Source: Clavibacter michiganensis
GTDB lineage: Bacteria > Actinomycetota > Actinomycetes > Actinomycetales > Microbacteriaceae
Assembly (NCBI RefSeq): GCF_021216655.1
Contig: NZ_CP080437.1
Coordinates: 2,542,001-2,606,000, forward strand
DNA length: 64,000 bases
Direction of reading: 5' to 3'
Of this stretch, positions 33,209 through 43,098 are shown one piece after another. The notes beneath the pieces were generated by a model. It was given only the letters and a program-made list of their open reading frames with translations. It was not told the DNA's origin and did no database searches. Position 1 is the first letter of the stretch. Each line of letters opens with the position of its first letter. Both the position numbers and the translations under genes were made by a program.

Positions 33209-33886
33209 TCAGACCTTCTGCGGCCGCCCGCGGCCGCCGGTGCGCACGCGGGTCCGGCCGGGAGCCCTCTCCTCGGCGCGCTCGGCCGCCCGCTCCCGAT
33301 CCGCCGCCAGCCGCGCCAGCTCGGCGCGCAGCTCGTCGACGCGGTCGTCGCGCCCCTCCGCGGGGAACGCGCCCGGCAGCAGCTGCGGGCTGAGCCGCGC
33401 GCGCACGATCTGCTCCAGCGCCGAGTCGCGCGCGATGACCAGCACCTCGCGGAGCGCCTCCGGGTCGCGCGAGAGGGCGCCCAACCGCTCGACGATCTCC
33501 TCCGCGATCTCGGCCCGCAGCCGGAGCCCGGGCACGTCGCCCTCGCGGTAGTCGTCGGGCCGGCGTCCCTTGCCGTCGCGCAGCGCCGCGCGGTCGCGGG
33601 CCATGCGCAGCCGCTCGGCCTCGCCGCGCTTCTCGCCGATGAGCTCGGCCAGCTCGCCGCGGAGCGCCTCGATGAGCGATTCCTCGTCGTAGGGGCGGCG
33701 CTCCCGGAGCGTGCGCAGGATGATCAGGTTGACCATCTGGATCCGGAGCGCGACGCCCACGAGGAGCAGCGCCTCCTCGACGAGCACCTCCTTCTGCGCC
33801 GGATCCGCGGCGACGCGGGCGGCCACGGACGGCGGCGGGGCGCCGGGCTTGGAGGGCTTCGCGGGGCGGATGCGGGGCCGGGGCAT
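33209..33886 (-). CDS. Hypothetical cytoplasmic helical protein
   Basis: 225 residues. A Pro/Arg/Lys-rich N-terminus (RPRIRPAKPSKPG) is followed by two long helical stretches full of Arg, Glu, Ala and Leu (near residues 60-110 and 175-205) that could form coiled coils, and by a basic Gly/Arg tail. The ATG at 33886 follows GGGAGG. I recognise no catalytic motif. Basic tails at both ends would fit nucleic-acid binding, but that is a guess. Confidence 0.6.
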   Translation of the reverse strand: MPRPRIRPAKPSKPGAPPPSVAARVAADPAQKEVLVEEALLLVGVALRIQMVNLIILRTLRERRPYDEESLIEALRGELAELIGEKRGEAERLRMARDRAALRDGKGRRPDDYREGDVPGLRLRAEIAEEIVERLGALSRDPEALREVLVIARDSALEQIVRARLSPQLLPGAFPAEGRDDRVDELRAELARLAADRERAAERAEERAPGRTRVRTGGRGRPQKV

Positions 33887-34019
33887 GACGTCCTCCCGGT
33901 CCGCTCGCTCCACCGGCGAGGTGCTCCCAGATTACGCGCAACGGCCGACGTCGGGGCGGGCCGTGCCCCCATCCCGGTGCCGATCCGCGGGCGTCACCGG
34001 TGGTCGTCGCCCGGCCGCG

Positions 34020-34979
34020 TCAGCCCATCCGCCGCCGCAGGAACGCGAGCGTGCCGAGCTCGTCGTCGATGCCGCCGCCGTCGTGGCCGTTGTACTCCCA
34101 CTCGACGATCTCCTTCTCGCCCGCGTAGGAGTTGAAGGCGCCGTAGACGGTGGAGGGCGGGCAGGTCGCGTCCATGAGACCGACCGAGAAGCGTGCGGGC
34201 GCGGTCGCGCGGCGAGAGAAGGCGACGCCGTCGAAGTACCGCAGCACCGCGTGCACGTCCTCGCCGCGACCCCGGTGCGTCTTCAGGTAGTCGACGACCT
34301 CGTGGTACGGGTACGCGTCGGTGATGTGGGTGGCCCGCTCGATGTCGCAGAGGAACGGCACGTACGCGGAGACCGCGGCGACGTCGTCGCGGAGGCCGGC
34401 GACGGCGAGGGCCATGCCGCCGCCCTGGCTGCCGCCCTGCACGGCGATGCGCGCGGGATCCACGACGTCGAGCGACCGGGCGACGTCGACCGCGCGCACG
34501 GCGTCGGTGAAGAGGCGGCGGTAGTAGTAGGTCTCAGGGGACGCGATGCCGCGGGTCATGAAGCCGGGGATCGCGGGTCCGGCCTCGCCGTGGTCGGCGG
34601 TGTCGCCGGCGCTCCAGTACGAGCCCTGGCCGCGCGTGTCCATCTGGAGGTGCGCGAAGCCGGCGGCCGCGTAGATCAGCGTCTCCTCGGCGCGTCCACG
34701 ACCGCCGCCGTAGCCGACGTAGGAGACGACGGTGGGCAGCGGGCCGGTCGCGCCCGCGGGGGTACGGAGCCAGGCGCGCACGTCGGTGCCGCCGGATCCT
34801 GCGAAGGTCACGTCCTGCACGTCGACGAGCGCGAGGTCGGTCTCCACCGGCGCGAGCCGCACGTCGAGGTCGTGGCGCGCGGCCTCGGCGAGGGTGTCGG
34901 CCCAGAACGCGTCGAAGTCGTCCGGGTCGACGTGGCTGCTGACGTGCGCGCGGGCGGCGTCGACGGGTTCGATGAGCAT
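34020..34979 (-). CDS. Carbohydrate esterase family 7 (acetyl xylan esterase / cephalosporin-C deacetylase)
   Basis: 319 residues, the CE7 length. The family signature RGQGSYW is present (MDTRGQGSYW), the nucleophile elbow is GGSQGGGMAL, the acid Asp is in LMDATCPPSTVYGAFN and the catalytic His in NGHDGGG. These enzymes remove acetyl groups from xylo-oligosaccharides and from cephalosporins in the cytoplasm. It follows the peptide-transport/TetR operon on the same strand after 81 bp. The role is likely use of acetylated plant sugars. Confidence 0.9.
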   Translation of the reverse strand: MLIEPVDAARAHVSSHVDPDDFDAFWADTLAEAARHDLDVRLAPVETDLALVDVQDVTFAGSGGTDVRAWLRTPAGATGPLPTVVSYVGYGGGRGRAEETLIYAAAGFAHLQMDTRGQGSYWSAGDTADHGEAGPAIPGFMTRGIASPETYYYRRLFTDAVRAVDVARSLDVVDPARIAVQGGSQGGGMALAVAGLRDDVAAVSAYVPFLCDIERATHITDAYPYHEVVDYLKTHRGRGEDVHAVLRYFDGVAFSRRATAPARFSVGLMDATCPPSTVYGAFNSYAGEKEIVEWEYNGHDGGGIDDELGTLAFLRRRMG

Positions 34980-35059
34980 GGGTCCTCCGGGCGTTCGGCG
35001 GTGGGCGGGTCGGCGTCCGCGTGCCGTCGGGCCGCGTCGCCTCGCTCATCATGCCCCGG

Positions 35060-35746
35060 TCAGCGGAAGAGCGGCGTCCCCTCGGCGGGATCGGCGAGCT
35101 CGGCGTCGAGGAAGGTCCAGATCCACTCGAGCGCCCGTGCGTGGTCGAGGCCCGGCGCCTTCTGGGACAGCTGCGTCGCGATCCCGTCGCTGTAGGCCGC
35201 GAGCTTGAGCGCGACCTCGGGCGCGTCCACCGTCCGGAACGCGCCGCCCTCGACGCCGCGGCGGATGGTGCGGACGAGGCATGCCTCCCACACGCGGATG
35301 CGCTCCAGGCGGTCGGCGGACAGCCCGGGCTGGCGGGCGACGGCGGTCCAGTAGTCCGACCAGAGGCGCCAGTGCGCCTCGGCCTCCTCGGCGCCTGTGA
35401 AGAGCGGCTCGACCAGCAGGCGGATGCCGTGGACGGGATCCGGATCCGCGTCCACCTCCTCGACGATCGACGCGTAGAACCGGTCGGTCTCGAGCACGAC
35501 GACCTCGTCGAGGATCTCCGCCACGCTCGCGAAGTGGTACGTCACGGTGCCGACGGAGACGCCGCCCTCGGCCGCGATGTCGCGGAGGCCGGTGGCGGTG
35601 AGGCCCTGGCGGAGGATCACCGCGCGCGCCGCCTCGACGATCATCGCGCGCCGCACCTCGGGCTTCTCGCGCTTGCCGCCGCGGCGGGCGGCGGTCGCGG
35701 TCGCCGTCGTGCCCGCGGTCGCGGTCGTGCCCGTCCCCGCGCTCAC
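35060..35746 (-). CDS. TetR/AcrR family regulator, last gene of the peptide-uptake operon
   Basis: 228 residues from a GTG at 35746 overlapping the upstream stop by 4 bases (GTGA). A low-complexity Gly/Thr/Ala leader (about 24 residues) precedes the helix-turn-helix: RRAMIVEAARAVILRQG, then LRDIAAEGGVSVGTVTYHFAS. The C-terminal half has the TetR_C_6-like pattern with AYSDGIATQL. As the operon's only regulator it is the likely ligand of the perfect palindrome at 43099-43118, 7.3 kb upstream. The inducer may be the imported peptide. Confidence 0.84.
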   Translation of the reverse strand: MSAGTGTTATAGTTATATAARRGGKREKPEVRRAMIVEAARAVILRQGLTATGLRDIAAEGGVSVGTVTYHFASVAEILDEVVVLETDRFYASIVEEVDADPDPVHGIRLLVEPLFTGAEEAEAHWRLWSDYWTAVARQPGLSADRLERIRVWEACLVRTIRRGVEGGAFRTVDAPEVALKLAAYSDGIATQLSQKAPGLDHARALEWIWTFLDAELADPAEGTPLFR

Positions 35747-37797
35747 GCGGAGGTCCGCGGCACGAGGTCGTCGAACACGCGATCGGCGACGAGCACCTCG
35801 GGCGCGCCAGGGCCGCCGTCGCGCGCCCACGCCCGGAGCGTGTTGACGACGCGGAAGGCGTCGGCGTCGGCGGTCACGCGCGAGGTGGTCTCGAGGCGCG
35901 CGCGCCAGGTCGGCTGCTCGAGGCCGATCGCCCAGCGCGACTCGGCGACGGCCGACGTCGGGTCGCCGTCGGTGATCCGGTACGTCTCGCGGCTCGACTC
36001 GGTGAAGACCAGGCCGTCGGGGTAGATCCGGGATCCGCCGTAGCCGGGGTCGACGTCGAGGGTCCACTCGCCGGTCGCGACGTCGTGGGTGACGCTGCGC
36101 TCGGGCAGGCCGGAGTCGTCGGGGATCCGCTGGATCGCGATGGGCGTCGACCGCTCGGGCTCCTCGAAGCGCACGCCGTCGTCCTCGGTGCGCGTCCAGA
36201 CGGGCAGGGTCACGGCGCTACGGGAGGGCGCGACGACGAGCGTCGCCTCGCGGGCGTGCGGCCAGATCCACGGCCAGTACGCCGACGACACCGCGAGGCG
36301 CAGCCGGTGCCCGGCCGGGAACGCGTGGCCCGTGGAGACGAGCGGCACGCGCACGGTCTCCTCCTCGCCCGGCACCATCGGGTCGATCCGGGCGCGGTCG
36401 ATCCGCGTGTTCAGGTTGAGCGCGCCGCGCGTCACGAGGGTGGACGACCCGTCGGGCGCGACGTCGCAGAGCCGCACCACGAGGTTCGCGTCCGGCAGGT
36501 CGCTCGTGACCGCGAGGTCGACGAGCACGTTGCCGAGCACGTCGAGCGGCTCGTCGAGCAGTAGGTCGAAGCAGACGGAGAGGCCGTCCTCCGCGCGCTG
36601 GTCCGGTGGCAGGTCGGTCGGGTTGCCGAACGGGAAGAAGCGGCCCGCGTCGAGCCCGGTGCGCTGGGGCGAGCGGACCACGACGGCGTCGCCCGCGGCG
36701 GCCGGCCCGTGGAACGCGGCGAGCGGCAGCACGGGCTGCGCGGCGACGGACTCGGGCGGCGGCCACGACTCCGCGGCGACCCAGCGCCCGGTGCGCTCGG
36801 GGTAGCTCGTGGCGGGCGGCTCGGAGTCGCTGAGGAAGGCGCGGAGCGCGGGATCCGACTCCACGCCGGTGTCGACGCCCTTCAGCCAGCGGTCCCACCA
36901 GCGCAGCGTCTCCTGCAGGAAGCCGATCGACGGGCCGGGCGCGAGACCGCGGTCCGGGTACTGGTGCGACCAGGGGCCGACGATGCCCTTCGCGGGCCCG
37001 GGCAGGTTCTCCACGAGGCGCAGCACGGCGTCGCGGTACGGATCCGCCCAGCCGCCGACCGCGAGCACCGCCGCGTCGATCGACGAGTAGTCCTCGCACA
37101 CGCTGCCATGCCGCCAGTAGTCGTCGCGTTCCTGGTGCGCGAGCCAGGTGGGCGTCATCGGCCGGTTGGACTCGAGCCGCTCGCGCCAGCGCCCCACCCA
37201 GCAGTCGCCCACGACCTCGGGCCGCGGGGGCCGCGAGTTGAACGCGAACATCGTCGCGCCCCATGCGGCCATGTCGATGCCGAGCACCGCGCCGCCCATG
37301 TAGTGCACGTCGTTGTCGAACCGGTCGTCGGTGGAGCACACCGTGACGACCGCCTTCAGGGCCTCCGGCGCGCGGGCCGCGAGCTGCAGGCCGTTGAAGC
37401 CGCCCCACGAGATCCCGAAGACGCCGACGGCGCCCGTGCACCAGTCCTGCGCGGCGATCCACTCGATCACCGCGACGCCGTCGTCGAGCTCCTGCGCGGA
37501 GTACTCGTCGACGAACAGGCCGTCGGAGGATCCGGTGCCGCGGATGTCGACGCGGATGGACGCGTAGCCGTGCGCCGCGTACCAGGGGTGCCGCTCGCTG
37601 TCGCGCGGGGCCGTCCAGTCGTCGAGCCGGTAGGGCAGGTACTCGAGGAGCGCGGGGACGGGCTCGTCGGTCGCGGGAGCCCAGACGCGGGCGTGGAGGG
37701 GGGTGCCGTCGGGCATCGGGATCCAGACGTCGCGATGCGTCACGGCGTCGCCGGTCTCGGTCGCGTTCGCGGTCGTCTCGTGCGCGGCGTCGGTCAT
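35743..37797 (-). CDS. CocE/NonD-type hydrolase (X-Pro dipeptidyl-peptidase / cocaine esterase family)
   Basis: 684 residues. The N-terminal alpha/beta domain has RDVWIPMPDGTPLHARVW, RVDIRGTGSSDG and the serine elbow GVFGISWGGFNG; the catalytic Asp is in GGWADPYRDA and the His in PWSHQYPDRG. The C-terminal jelly roll of the family follows (RLCDVAPDGSS; STGHAFPAGHRLRLAVSS). No signal peptide, so it works in the cytoplasm, on a compound delivered by the ABC transporter encoded directly upstream (4-base overlap). It hydrolyses peptide amides or acyl esters; the substrate is unknown. Confidence 0.9.
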   Translation of the reverse strand: MTDAAHETTANATETGDAVTHRDVWIPMPDGTPLHARVWAPATDEPVPALLEYLPYRLDDWTAPRDSERHPWYAAHGYASIRVDIRGTGSSDGLFVDEYSAQELDDGVAVIEWIAAQDWCTGAVGVFGISWGGFNGLQLAARAPEALKAVVTVCSTDDRFDNDVHYMGGAVLGIDMAAWGATMFAFNSRPPRPEVVGDCWVGRWRERLESNRPMTPTWLAHQERDDYWRHGSVCEDYSSIDAAVLAVGGWADPYRDAVLRLVENLPGPAKGIVGPWSHQYPDRGLAPGPSIGFLQETLRWWDRWLKGVDTGVESDPALRAFLSDSEPPATSYPERTGRWVAAESWPPPESVAAQPVLPLAAFHGPAAAGDAVVVRSPQRTGLDAGRFFPFGNPTDLPPDQRAEDGLSVCFDLLLDEPLDVLGNVLVDLAVTSDLPDANLVVRLCDVAPDGSSTLVTRGALNLNTRIDRARIDPMVPGEEETVRVPLVSTGHAFPAGHRLRLAVSSAYWPWIWPHAREATLVVAPSRSAVTLPVWTRTEDDGVRFEEPERSTPIAIQRIPDDSGLPERSVTHDVATGEWTLDVDPGYGGSRIYPDGLVFTESSRETYRITDGDPTSAVAESRWAIGLEQPTWRARLETTSRVTADADAFRVVNTLRAWARDGGPGAPEVLVADRVFDDLVPRTSA

Positions 37798-39533
37798 CGT
37801 GCGTCCTCCCAGTCCCGGATCCGGTGCCCGTCGCCGAGCTCCCTCCACCCGCCACCGGCGGCGTCGCGCCAGGTGGCCGTCACGTCCTCCACCCGCGGCA
37901 GCTCGGTGGCGCCCGGCTCGAGCGTCGCGGCGAGCAGCTGCCGCGTGTACGGGTGGTTCGGCCCCTGGAACACGCGCTCGGTCGGGCCGATCTCCACGAT
38001 CCGCCCGCCGGTCATCACGGCCACGCGGTCCGCGACGCCGCGGACGACCGCGAGGTCGTGGCTGATGAAGAGGCAGCTGAGGCCCTTGTCGCGCTGCAGG
38101 CGGGCGAGGAGATCCAGGATCTCGGCCTGCACGCGCACGTCGAGCGCGGTCGTGATCTCGTCCGCGATCACGAGCTGCGGACCCGCGGCCAGCGCCCGGG
38201 CGATCCCCACGCGCTGGCGCTGCCCGCCCGAGAGCTGGTTCGGGAGCCGTGCAGCGAAGTCCGGCGACAGCCCCACCTCGGTGAGGATCTCGCCCACGCG
38301 CTCGGCCGATGCCCGGCCCGTGAAGAGCTTGAGCGGCCGCGCGATCGCCGCGCCGACGGTCCGCCGCGGGTTGAGCGAGGTGTCCGCGTTCTGGAACACG
38401 AGCTGCACCGCGCGCCGGAGCGCGGGCGACCGGCCCGCGACCGCGGAGGTCAGGTCGCCCTCGACCCCGTCGCCCTGGAAGCGGAACGTGCCCGACTCGG
38501 TGGGCACCAGCCCCGCGAGGGCGGTCGCGAGCGTGGTCTTGCCGCTGCCGGACTCGCCGACCACCGCGAGGGTCTCGCGCGGCGCGATGGTGAACGACAC
38601 GTCGGACACCGCGGGCGGCAGACCGCGCGCGTACCGGACGACGAGGCCGTCGGCGACGACCATCGGGGTCACCTGGTCGTCAGCCGAGGCCGGGGCCGGG
38701 CCCGCGGCGCCGGGGCCGCCCGGGATCGCGGCCAGCAGCTCCCGCGTGTACGGGTGCTCGGGCGACGCGAACAGCTCGGCGGTCGGCCGGTGCTCCACGA
38801 TGACGCCGTCGCGCATCACGGCGATCTCGTCCACCATCGTCGAGACGACGCCGAGGTCGTGGCTGACGAGCAGCACCGCCATGCCGAGCTCGCGGGCGAG
38901 GTCGCGGATCAGGGTCAGCACCGCCGCCTGCGTCACCACGTCGAGCGCGGTCGTCGGCTCGTCGAGCACGAGCACGCGGGGGCGCGCGGCGACGGCCATC
39001 GCGATCGCGATGCGCTGCTGCTGCCCGCCGGACAGCTGGTGCGGGTAGCGCCGCACGATGGTCGCGGGGTCGGGCAGGCGCACGAGCCGGATCAGCTCCT
39101 CGACCCGCTCGTCCTCGCTCGGCAGCCCGTGGCTCTCGAGCGCCTCGCGGAGCTGGCGGCCCACGCGCATCGACGGCGTGAGCGCCTGGCCGGCGTTCTG
39201 CGCGACGACCGCCGCGGTGCCGCCGCGCAGCTCGCGCGTCGCGGCGGGCGAGAGGGCGAACACGTCGTCGCCGGCGACCTCGACGGCTCCGCCCACGATG
39301 CGGGATCCCCGGCGCAGGTGCGCGAGCAGCGTCCGCGCGACCGTGGACTTGCCGCTGCCCGACTCCCCGACGAGCCCGAGCGCGCGCCCGGCGCGGATCT
39401 CGAAGCTCACGCCGCGGACGACGGGCACGTCGGTGCGACCGGCCGCGTACGAGATGGCGAGGTCGGCGACGCGGACGACGGTGCCGAGCCGCACCTGGCC
39501 GGTGAGGGTGTCCTCGACGTTGCCGGGCATCAT
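37794..39533 (-). CDS. Fused dual ATPase of an oligopeptide ABC importer (DppD-DppF type)
   Basis: 579 residues with two complete ATPase domains. The first has GESGSGKST near residue 55, the signature LSGGQQQRIAIA and Walker B VLVLDEPTTALD. The second has GESGSGKTT near residue 335, LSGGQRQRVGIA and LVIADEITTALD. Both end in the oligopeptide-family C-terminal segment (HPYTRELLAAIPG; HPYTRQLLAATLEP). It drives the permeases encoded next door. Overlaps its neighbours by 4 bases on both sides. Confidence 0.93.
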   Translation of the reverse strand: MMPGNVEDTLTGQVRLGTVVRVADLAISYAAGRTDVPVVRGVSFEIRAGRALGLVGESGSGKSTVARTLLAHLRRGSRIVGGAVEVAGDDVFALSPAATRELRGGTAAVVAQNAGQALTPSMRVGRQLREALESHGLPSEDERVEELIRLVRLPDPATIVRRYPHQLSGGQQQRIAIAMAVAARPRVLVLDEPTTALDVVTQAAVLTLIRDLARELGMAVLLVSHDLGVVSTMVDEIAVMRDGVIVEHRPTAELFASPEHPYTRELLAAIPGGPGAAGPAPASADDQVTPMVVADGLVVRYARGLPPAVSDVSFTIAPRETLAVVGESGSGKTTLATALAGLVPTESGTFRFQGDGVEGDLTSAVAGRSPALRRAVQLVFQNADTSLNPRRTVGAAIARPLKLFTGRASAERVGEILTEVGLSPDFAARLPNQLSGGQRQRVGIARALAAGPQLVIADEITTALDVRVQAEILDLLARLQRDKGLSCLFISHDLAVVRGVADRVAVMTGGRIVEIGPTERVFQGPNHPYTRQLLAATLEPGATELPRVEDVTATWRDAAGGGWRELGDGHRIRDWEDAR

Positions 39534-40411
39534 GCGATCCCCCTCTGCGCGCGGTCGACGCCGAGCGACTTGCTGAGCCCGTCGGCGCTGAGGTTGAGGC
39601 CGACCACGAGGGTCGCGAGCGCCACGATCGGGGCGAGCGTGCCGAGCGGCACGACCGTGAGGGCGGTGCGGTTCTCCTGCACCATGAGCCCCCAGTCGGG
39701 CGTCGGCGGGTTCGCGCCGAAGCCGAGGAAGGAGAGCGAGGAGATCAGCAGCACGATCCACGAGGCGCGCATCGCGTACTCCACGAGCACGACGTCGAGC
39801 ACGTTCGGGAGGATCTCGCGGAACACGATGCTCAGCGGGCGCTCGCCGCGGGCGCGCGCGGCCGTGACGTAGTCCTGCGTGATCACGGTCCGCGCGGCGC
39901 CGCGCACCACCCGCGTGACGGCGGGCGCGTAGACGACGGTCACCGCGAGCACGATCACCCAGAGGCCGGATCCGAAGACCGTCACCACCACGAGGAGCGC
40001 CAGGATCGACGGCACGCTCAGCAGCGCGTCCACGATCCGCATCACGACCTCGTCGAGCCAGCCCTCCGCGTATGCGGTGACGCAGCCGACGACCGTGCCG
40101 ACCGCGACCGCGATGGTGGTCGCGAGGAAGGTGACGACGAGCGCGTACCGGCCGCCGTTGAGGACGCGGGAGAGCACGTCGCGCCCGTACTGGTCGGTGC
40201 CGAGCCAGTGCGCCCACGTCGTGCCGGAGAGCACGTCGGTCGAGTCGGTCGCGACGGGGTCGTGCCCGGCGATCCACGGCGCGAGCACCGCGAGCACGAC
40301 GTGGATCGAGATGATCGCGAGCCCGACGGAGAGCGCCGTCGACGCCCGGAGCGGTGTCGTCCAGCCGCGCAGGCGGCCGCCTCGGCGGGTGGGCAGGGGC
40401 GTCGCGGTCAT
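39530..40411 (-). CDS. Oligopeptide ABC importer permease (DppC-like)
   Basis: 293 residues with six membrane helices. HWLGTDQYGRDVLSRVLNGGRYAL is the DppC/OppC N-terminal signature. The EAA loop is ARARGERPLSIVFREILPNVL. I use ATG 40411, which overlaps the preceding stop (ATGA), rather than the much longer open frame. It pairs with the DppB-like subunit. Confidence 0.92.
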   Translation of the reverse strand: MTATPLPTRRGGRLRGWTTPLRASTALSVGLAIISIHVVLAVLAPWIAGHDPVATDSTDVLSGTTWAHWLGTDQYGRDVLSRVLNGGRYALVVTFLATTIAVAVGTVVGCVTAYAEGWLDEVVMRIVDALLSVPSILALLVVVTVFGSGLWVIVLAVTVVYAPAVTRVVRGAARTVITQDYVTAARARGERPLSIVFREILPNVLDVVLVEYAMRASWIVLLISSLSFLGFGANPPTPDWGLMVQENRTALTVVPLGTLAPIVALATLVVGLNLSADGLSKSLGVDRAQRGIA

Positions 40412-41427
40412 GCGCGGGCCTTCCGTCGAGGGCTGGGTCGGGCGGCGGAGCGGGCGGGCCGGGTGCGGCGCGCGCTCTGCCTCGTGCGGAGCCGCGGATC
40501 CAGCGCGAGGGCGATGAGGTCGGCCGCCAGGTTGCAGACCACGTAGACGGCGGCGCTCAGCAGCGCGATGGCCTGGATCGTCGGCAGGTCGCGCGTGAAG
40601 ACCGACTCGAGCATGAGCTTGCCCATGCCCGGGTAGTTGAAGACGTTCTCGACCACGACCACGCCGCCGAGCAGCCAGGCGACGTTGAGCGCGACGACGT
40701 TGAGCGTCGGCAGCAGCGCGCTCGGCACCGCGTGCCGCCACACCACCTGCCGGGTCGTGAGGCCCTTGAGCTCGGCCGTGGTGACGAACTCCGAGGCCAT
40801 CACGTCGATGGTCGAGGAGCGCATGGTGCGCACGATGTAGGCGGCCATGGCGAGCGTCAGCACGATCACCGGCAGCGCCACCGAGGGCAGCAGCTCGGCG
40901 ACCGTCGCGTCGCTCCCACGGAGCACCACGGCGGGGAACACGGGGATCGTGATGGCGAACAGCAGCACGAGCACGGTGGCGACCATGAACTCGGGCACGC
41001 TCATCACGACGAGGCTCACGATGCTGATGACCGAGTCGCTCGCACGGCCCCGGCGCACTCCAGCGACGACGCCGAGCACGAGCGACAGCGTCACGCCGAC
41101 GAGCATCGCCGGCACCGCGATGAGCATGCTGTTGCGGAAGGCGACGACGAGGGCCGGCGCGACCGGATCCCCGCTCACGAGCGAGGTGCCGAAGTCGCCG
41201 CGCGCGGCGCCGAGCAGCCAGTCGCCGTACCGCAGCCACACGTTGCGGTCGAGGCCGAGCGACTCGCGAAGGGTCGCGACGGCCTCGGGCGTCGCGTCCT
41301 GGCCGAGGAGCTGCTGGGCCACGTCGCCGGGCAGCAGCTGGATCGCGAGGAACACGAACAGCGACGCGAGCACGATCGTGAGGATCGCGGTGCCGAGGCG
41401 GCGGGCGACCTGCGCGGAGGCGTTCAT
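40408..41427 (-). CDS. Oligopeptide ABC importer permease (DppB-like)
   Basis: 339 residues, six membrane helices. The N-terminus QVARRLGTAILTIVLASLFVFLAIQLLPGDVA and the segment LGLDRNVWLRYGDWLLGAARGDFGTSL are DppB/OppB hallmarks; the EAA loop is TAELKGLTTRQVVWRHAVPSALLP. The tail is Arg/Ala-rich and longer than usual. The ATG overlaps the binding-protein stop by 4 bases. Confidence 0.92.
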   Translation of the reverse strand: MNASAQVARRLGTAILTIVLASLFVFLAIQLLPGDVAQQLLGQDATPEAVATLRESLGLDRNVWLRYGDWLLGAARGDFGTSLVSGDPVAPALVVAFRNSMLIAVPAMLVGVTLSLVLGVVAGVRRGRASDSVISIVSLVVMSVPEFMVATVLVLLFAITIPVFPAVVLRGSDATVAELLPSVALPVIVLTLAMAAYIVRTMRSSTIDVMASEFVTTAELKGLTTRQVVWRHAVPSALLPTLNVVALNVAWLLGGVVVVENVFNYPGMGKLMLESVFTRDLPTIQAIALLSAAVYVVCNLAADLIALALDPRLRTRQSARRTRPARSAARPSPRRKARA

Positions 41428-43079
41428 CGACGGAATCCGATCGTGAGGTGGTCGAACTCGAAGCCGAACTCGCGGTAGTTCACGACGTCGCGGGAGATGC
41501 CCACGAGCCGGTCGCCGAACATGGGCGTCATGTCCGCGCTGTCCTCCACGACGATCCGCTGGGCGTCCTGGTAGAGCGTCAGCCGCTTCGCGTCGTCCAT
41601 CGTGGCGCGGGCGTCGTCGAGGAGCGCGTCGAAGGTCGGGTTCGACCACGCGCTCTCGTTGTAGGAGGAGCCGGTGCGGAAGATCTGGTTGAGCAGCTGG
41701 TCGATGGGCCGGCCGGTGAACCAGTAGCTCACCATGAGCGGCTTCTGCATCCAGATCTCCGTGTAATAGGAGTCGGAGGACGCGTTCGTGACCGTGAGGT
41801 CGATGCCCGCGGCCTTCACCTGGTCGCGGTAGGCGACCGCCATGGGCGTGAACACCGACTCGTAGCTGGAGGTGTGGATCGTCGTCTTGAGCCCCGGCAC
41901 GCCCGCCTTCGCGAGGAGCGCCTTGGCCTGGTCGGGGTCGTAGGCGCGGTCGACGTCGACGAACGCGGCGAGCGACGGCGGCACCGGGTTGTCCCAGCCG
42001 GCCGTGCCCGTGCCCTGCAGCGCGGTCGCGAGGATCTGCTCGGGGTCGTACGCGAGCTTCATGGCCTGGCGCACGAGCGGATCCTGGAACTCGGCGCTCG
42101 TGGCGAGCATCGGGATCGTGTACCACTGCGCGTTCTCGACGCGCGCGACCGTGGCGCGGCTCGACGCGGAGACGACGCGCGCGGTCGCGAAGTCGAGGTT
42201 GGTCTGCGAGATGAGGTCGATCTGCCCGGCGAGCAGCGCGTTCACGCGGGCCGTAGTGTCCTGGATGGAGGAGAAGTCGATGCCGTCGAGCACCGGCCGG
42301 CCGGCGAAGTGGTCGTCGAAGGCCTCGACGCTGCCGGATCCCGCGGGGTGGAAGGACGAGAGGCGGAACGGCCCCGTGCCGATGCCCGTGCTGCCGATGG
42401 TCGCGATCGCGTCGGCCGGCACGATGTAGCACTGGTAGGCCGTGAGCAGCGACGGGAACTCCGCGTTGGGGGTCTTCAGCTGGAAGACGAGGGTGTGCGC
42501 ATCCGGCGCCGACATGCTGCCCGGATCGAGCATGTCGCCGAGCACGCCGCCCTGCGGGGAGGCCGTCGCGGGATCGATGACGTGCTGGATGGAGGCGATC
42601 GCGTCGGCGGCCGTGAAGCGCGTGCCGTCGTGGAAGCGCACGTCGCGGCGCAGGCGGAAGGTCCAGGTGATGCCGTCAGCGGATGCGGACCACTCCTCGG
42701 CGAGGTCCGGGATCGTCTCGCCCTGCTCGTCGAGCTTGACGAGCCGGTTGTAGAGGGCACCGAGGTACTCGTACGCGGAGAGCGAGCTGGCGGAGTCGAG
42801 GGTCTCGGCGGCGGATGCGGCCGGGCGCGCGACGCGGAGGCGGCCGCCCTGCACGGGCGTGCCGGTCGCGGCGGCCTCGGGGATGGTCGTGCTGCTCGCG
42901 CCGGTGGCGCACCCGGTGAGGGCGAGCAGGCCGAGGCCGGCGATCCCGGCGGTGCCCGCGAGGATGGCGCGACGGCTCGGCGTGCCCGGCCGGTCGGGTC
43001 GCGCTGCACGGTCGGCGATGCGGATGGTGCGCGAGCTCGCGTCCGCGAATGCGGTGCGGGTGGTGACGATCGATGGCAT
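41424..43079 (-). CDS. Oligopeptide-binding lipoprotein of the ABC importer (family 5)
   Basis: 551 residues. The signal peptide is twin-arginine (PSRRAILAGTAG, Arg35-Arg36) with lipobox LTGC at about residue 57, preceded by an unusually long 34-residue n-region. The mature part has family 5 features: DSASSLSAYEYLGALYNRL, LAEEWSASADGITWTFRLRRDVRFHDGT and DPATASPQGG. First gene of a six-gene operon; RBS GAGGAGG. It captures a peptide or a peptide-like compound outside the membrane. Confidence 0.92.
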   Translation of the reverse strand: MPSIVTTRTAFADASSRTIRIADRAARPDRPGTPSRRAILAGTAGIAGLGLLALTGCATGASSTTIPEAAATGTPVQGGRLRVARPAASAAETLDSASSLSAYEYLGALYNRLVKLDEQGETIPDLAEEWSASADGITWTFRLRRDVRFHDGTRFTAADAIASIQHVIDPATASPQGGVLGDMLDPGSMSAPDAHTLVFQLKTPNAEFPSLLTAYQCYIVPADAIATIGSTGIGTGPFRLSSFHPAGSGSVEAFDDHFAGRPVLDGIDFSSIQDTTARVNALLAGQIDLISQTNLDFATARVVSASSRATVARVENAQWYTIPMLATSAEFQDPLVRQAMKLAYDPEQILATALQGTGTAGWDNPVPPSLAAFVDVDRAYDPDQAKALLAKAGVPGLKTTIHTSSYESVFTPMAVAYRDQVKAAGIDLTVTNASSDSYYTEIWMQKPLMVSYWFTGRPIDQLLNQIFRTGSSYNESAWSNPTFDALLDDARATMDDAKRLTLYQDAQRIVVEDSADMTPMFGDRLVGISRDVVNYREFGFEFDHLTIGFRR

Positions 43080-43098
43080 CGGGACGGGCCCTCCTCGT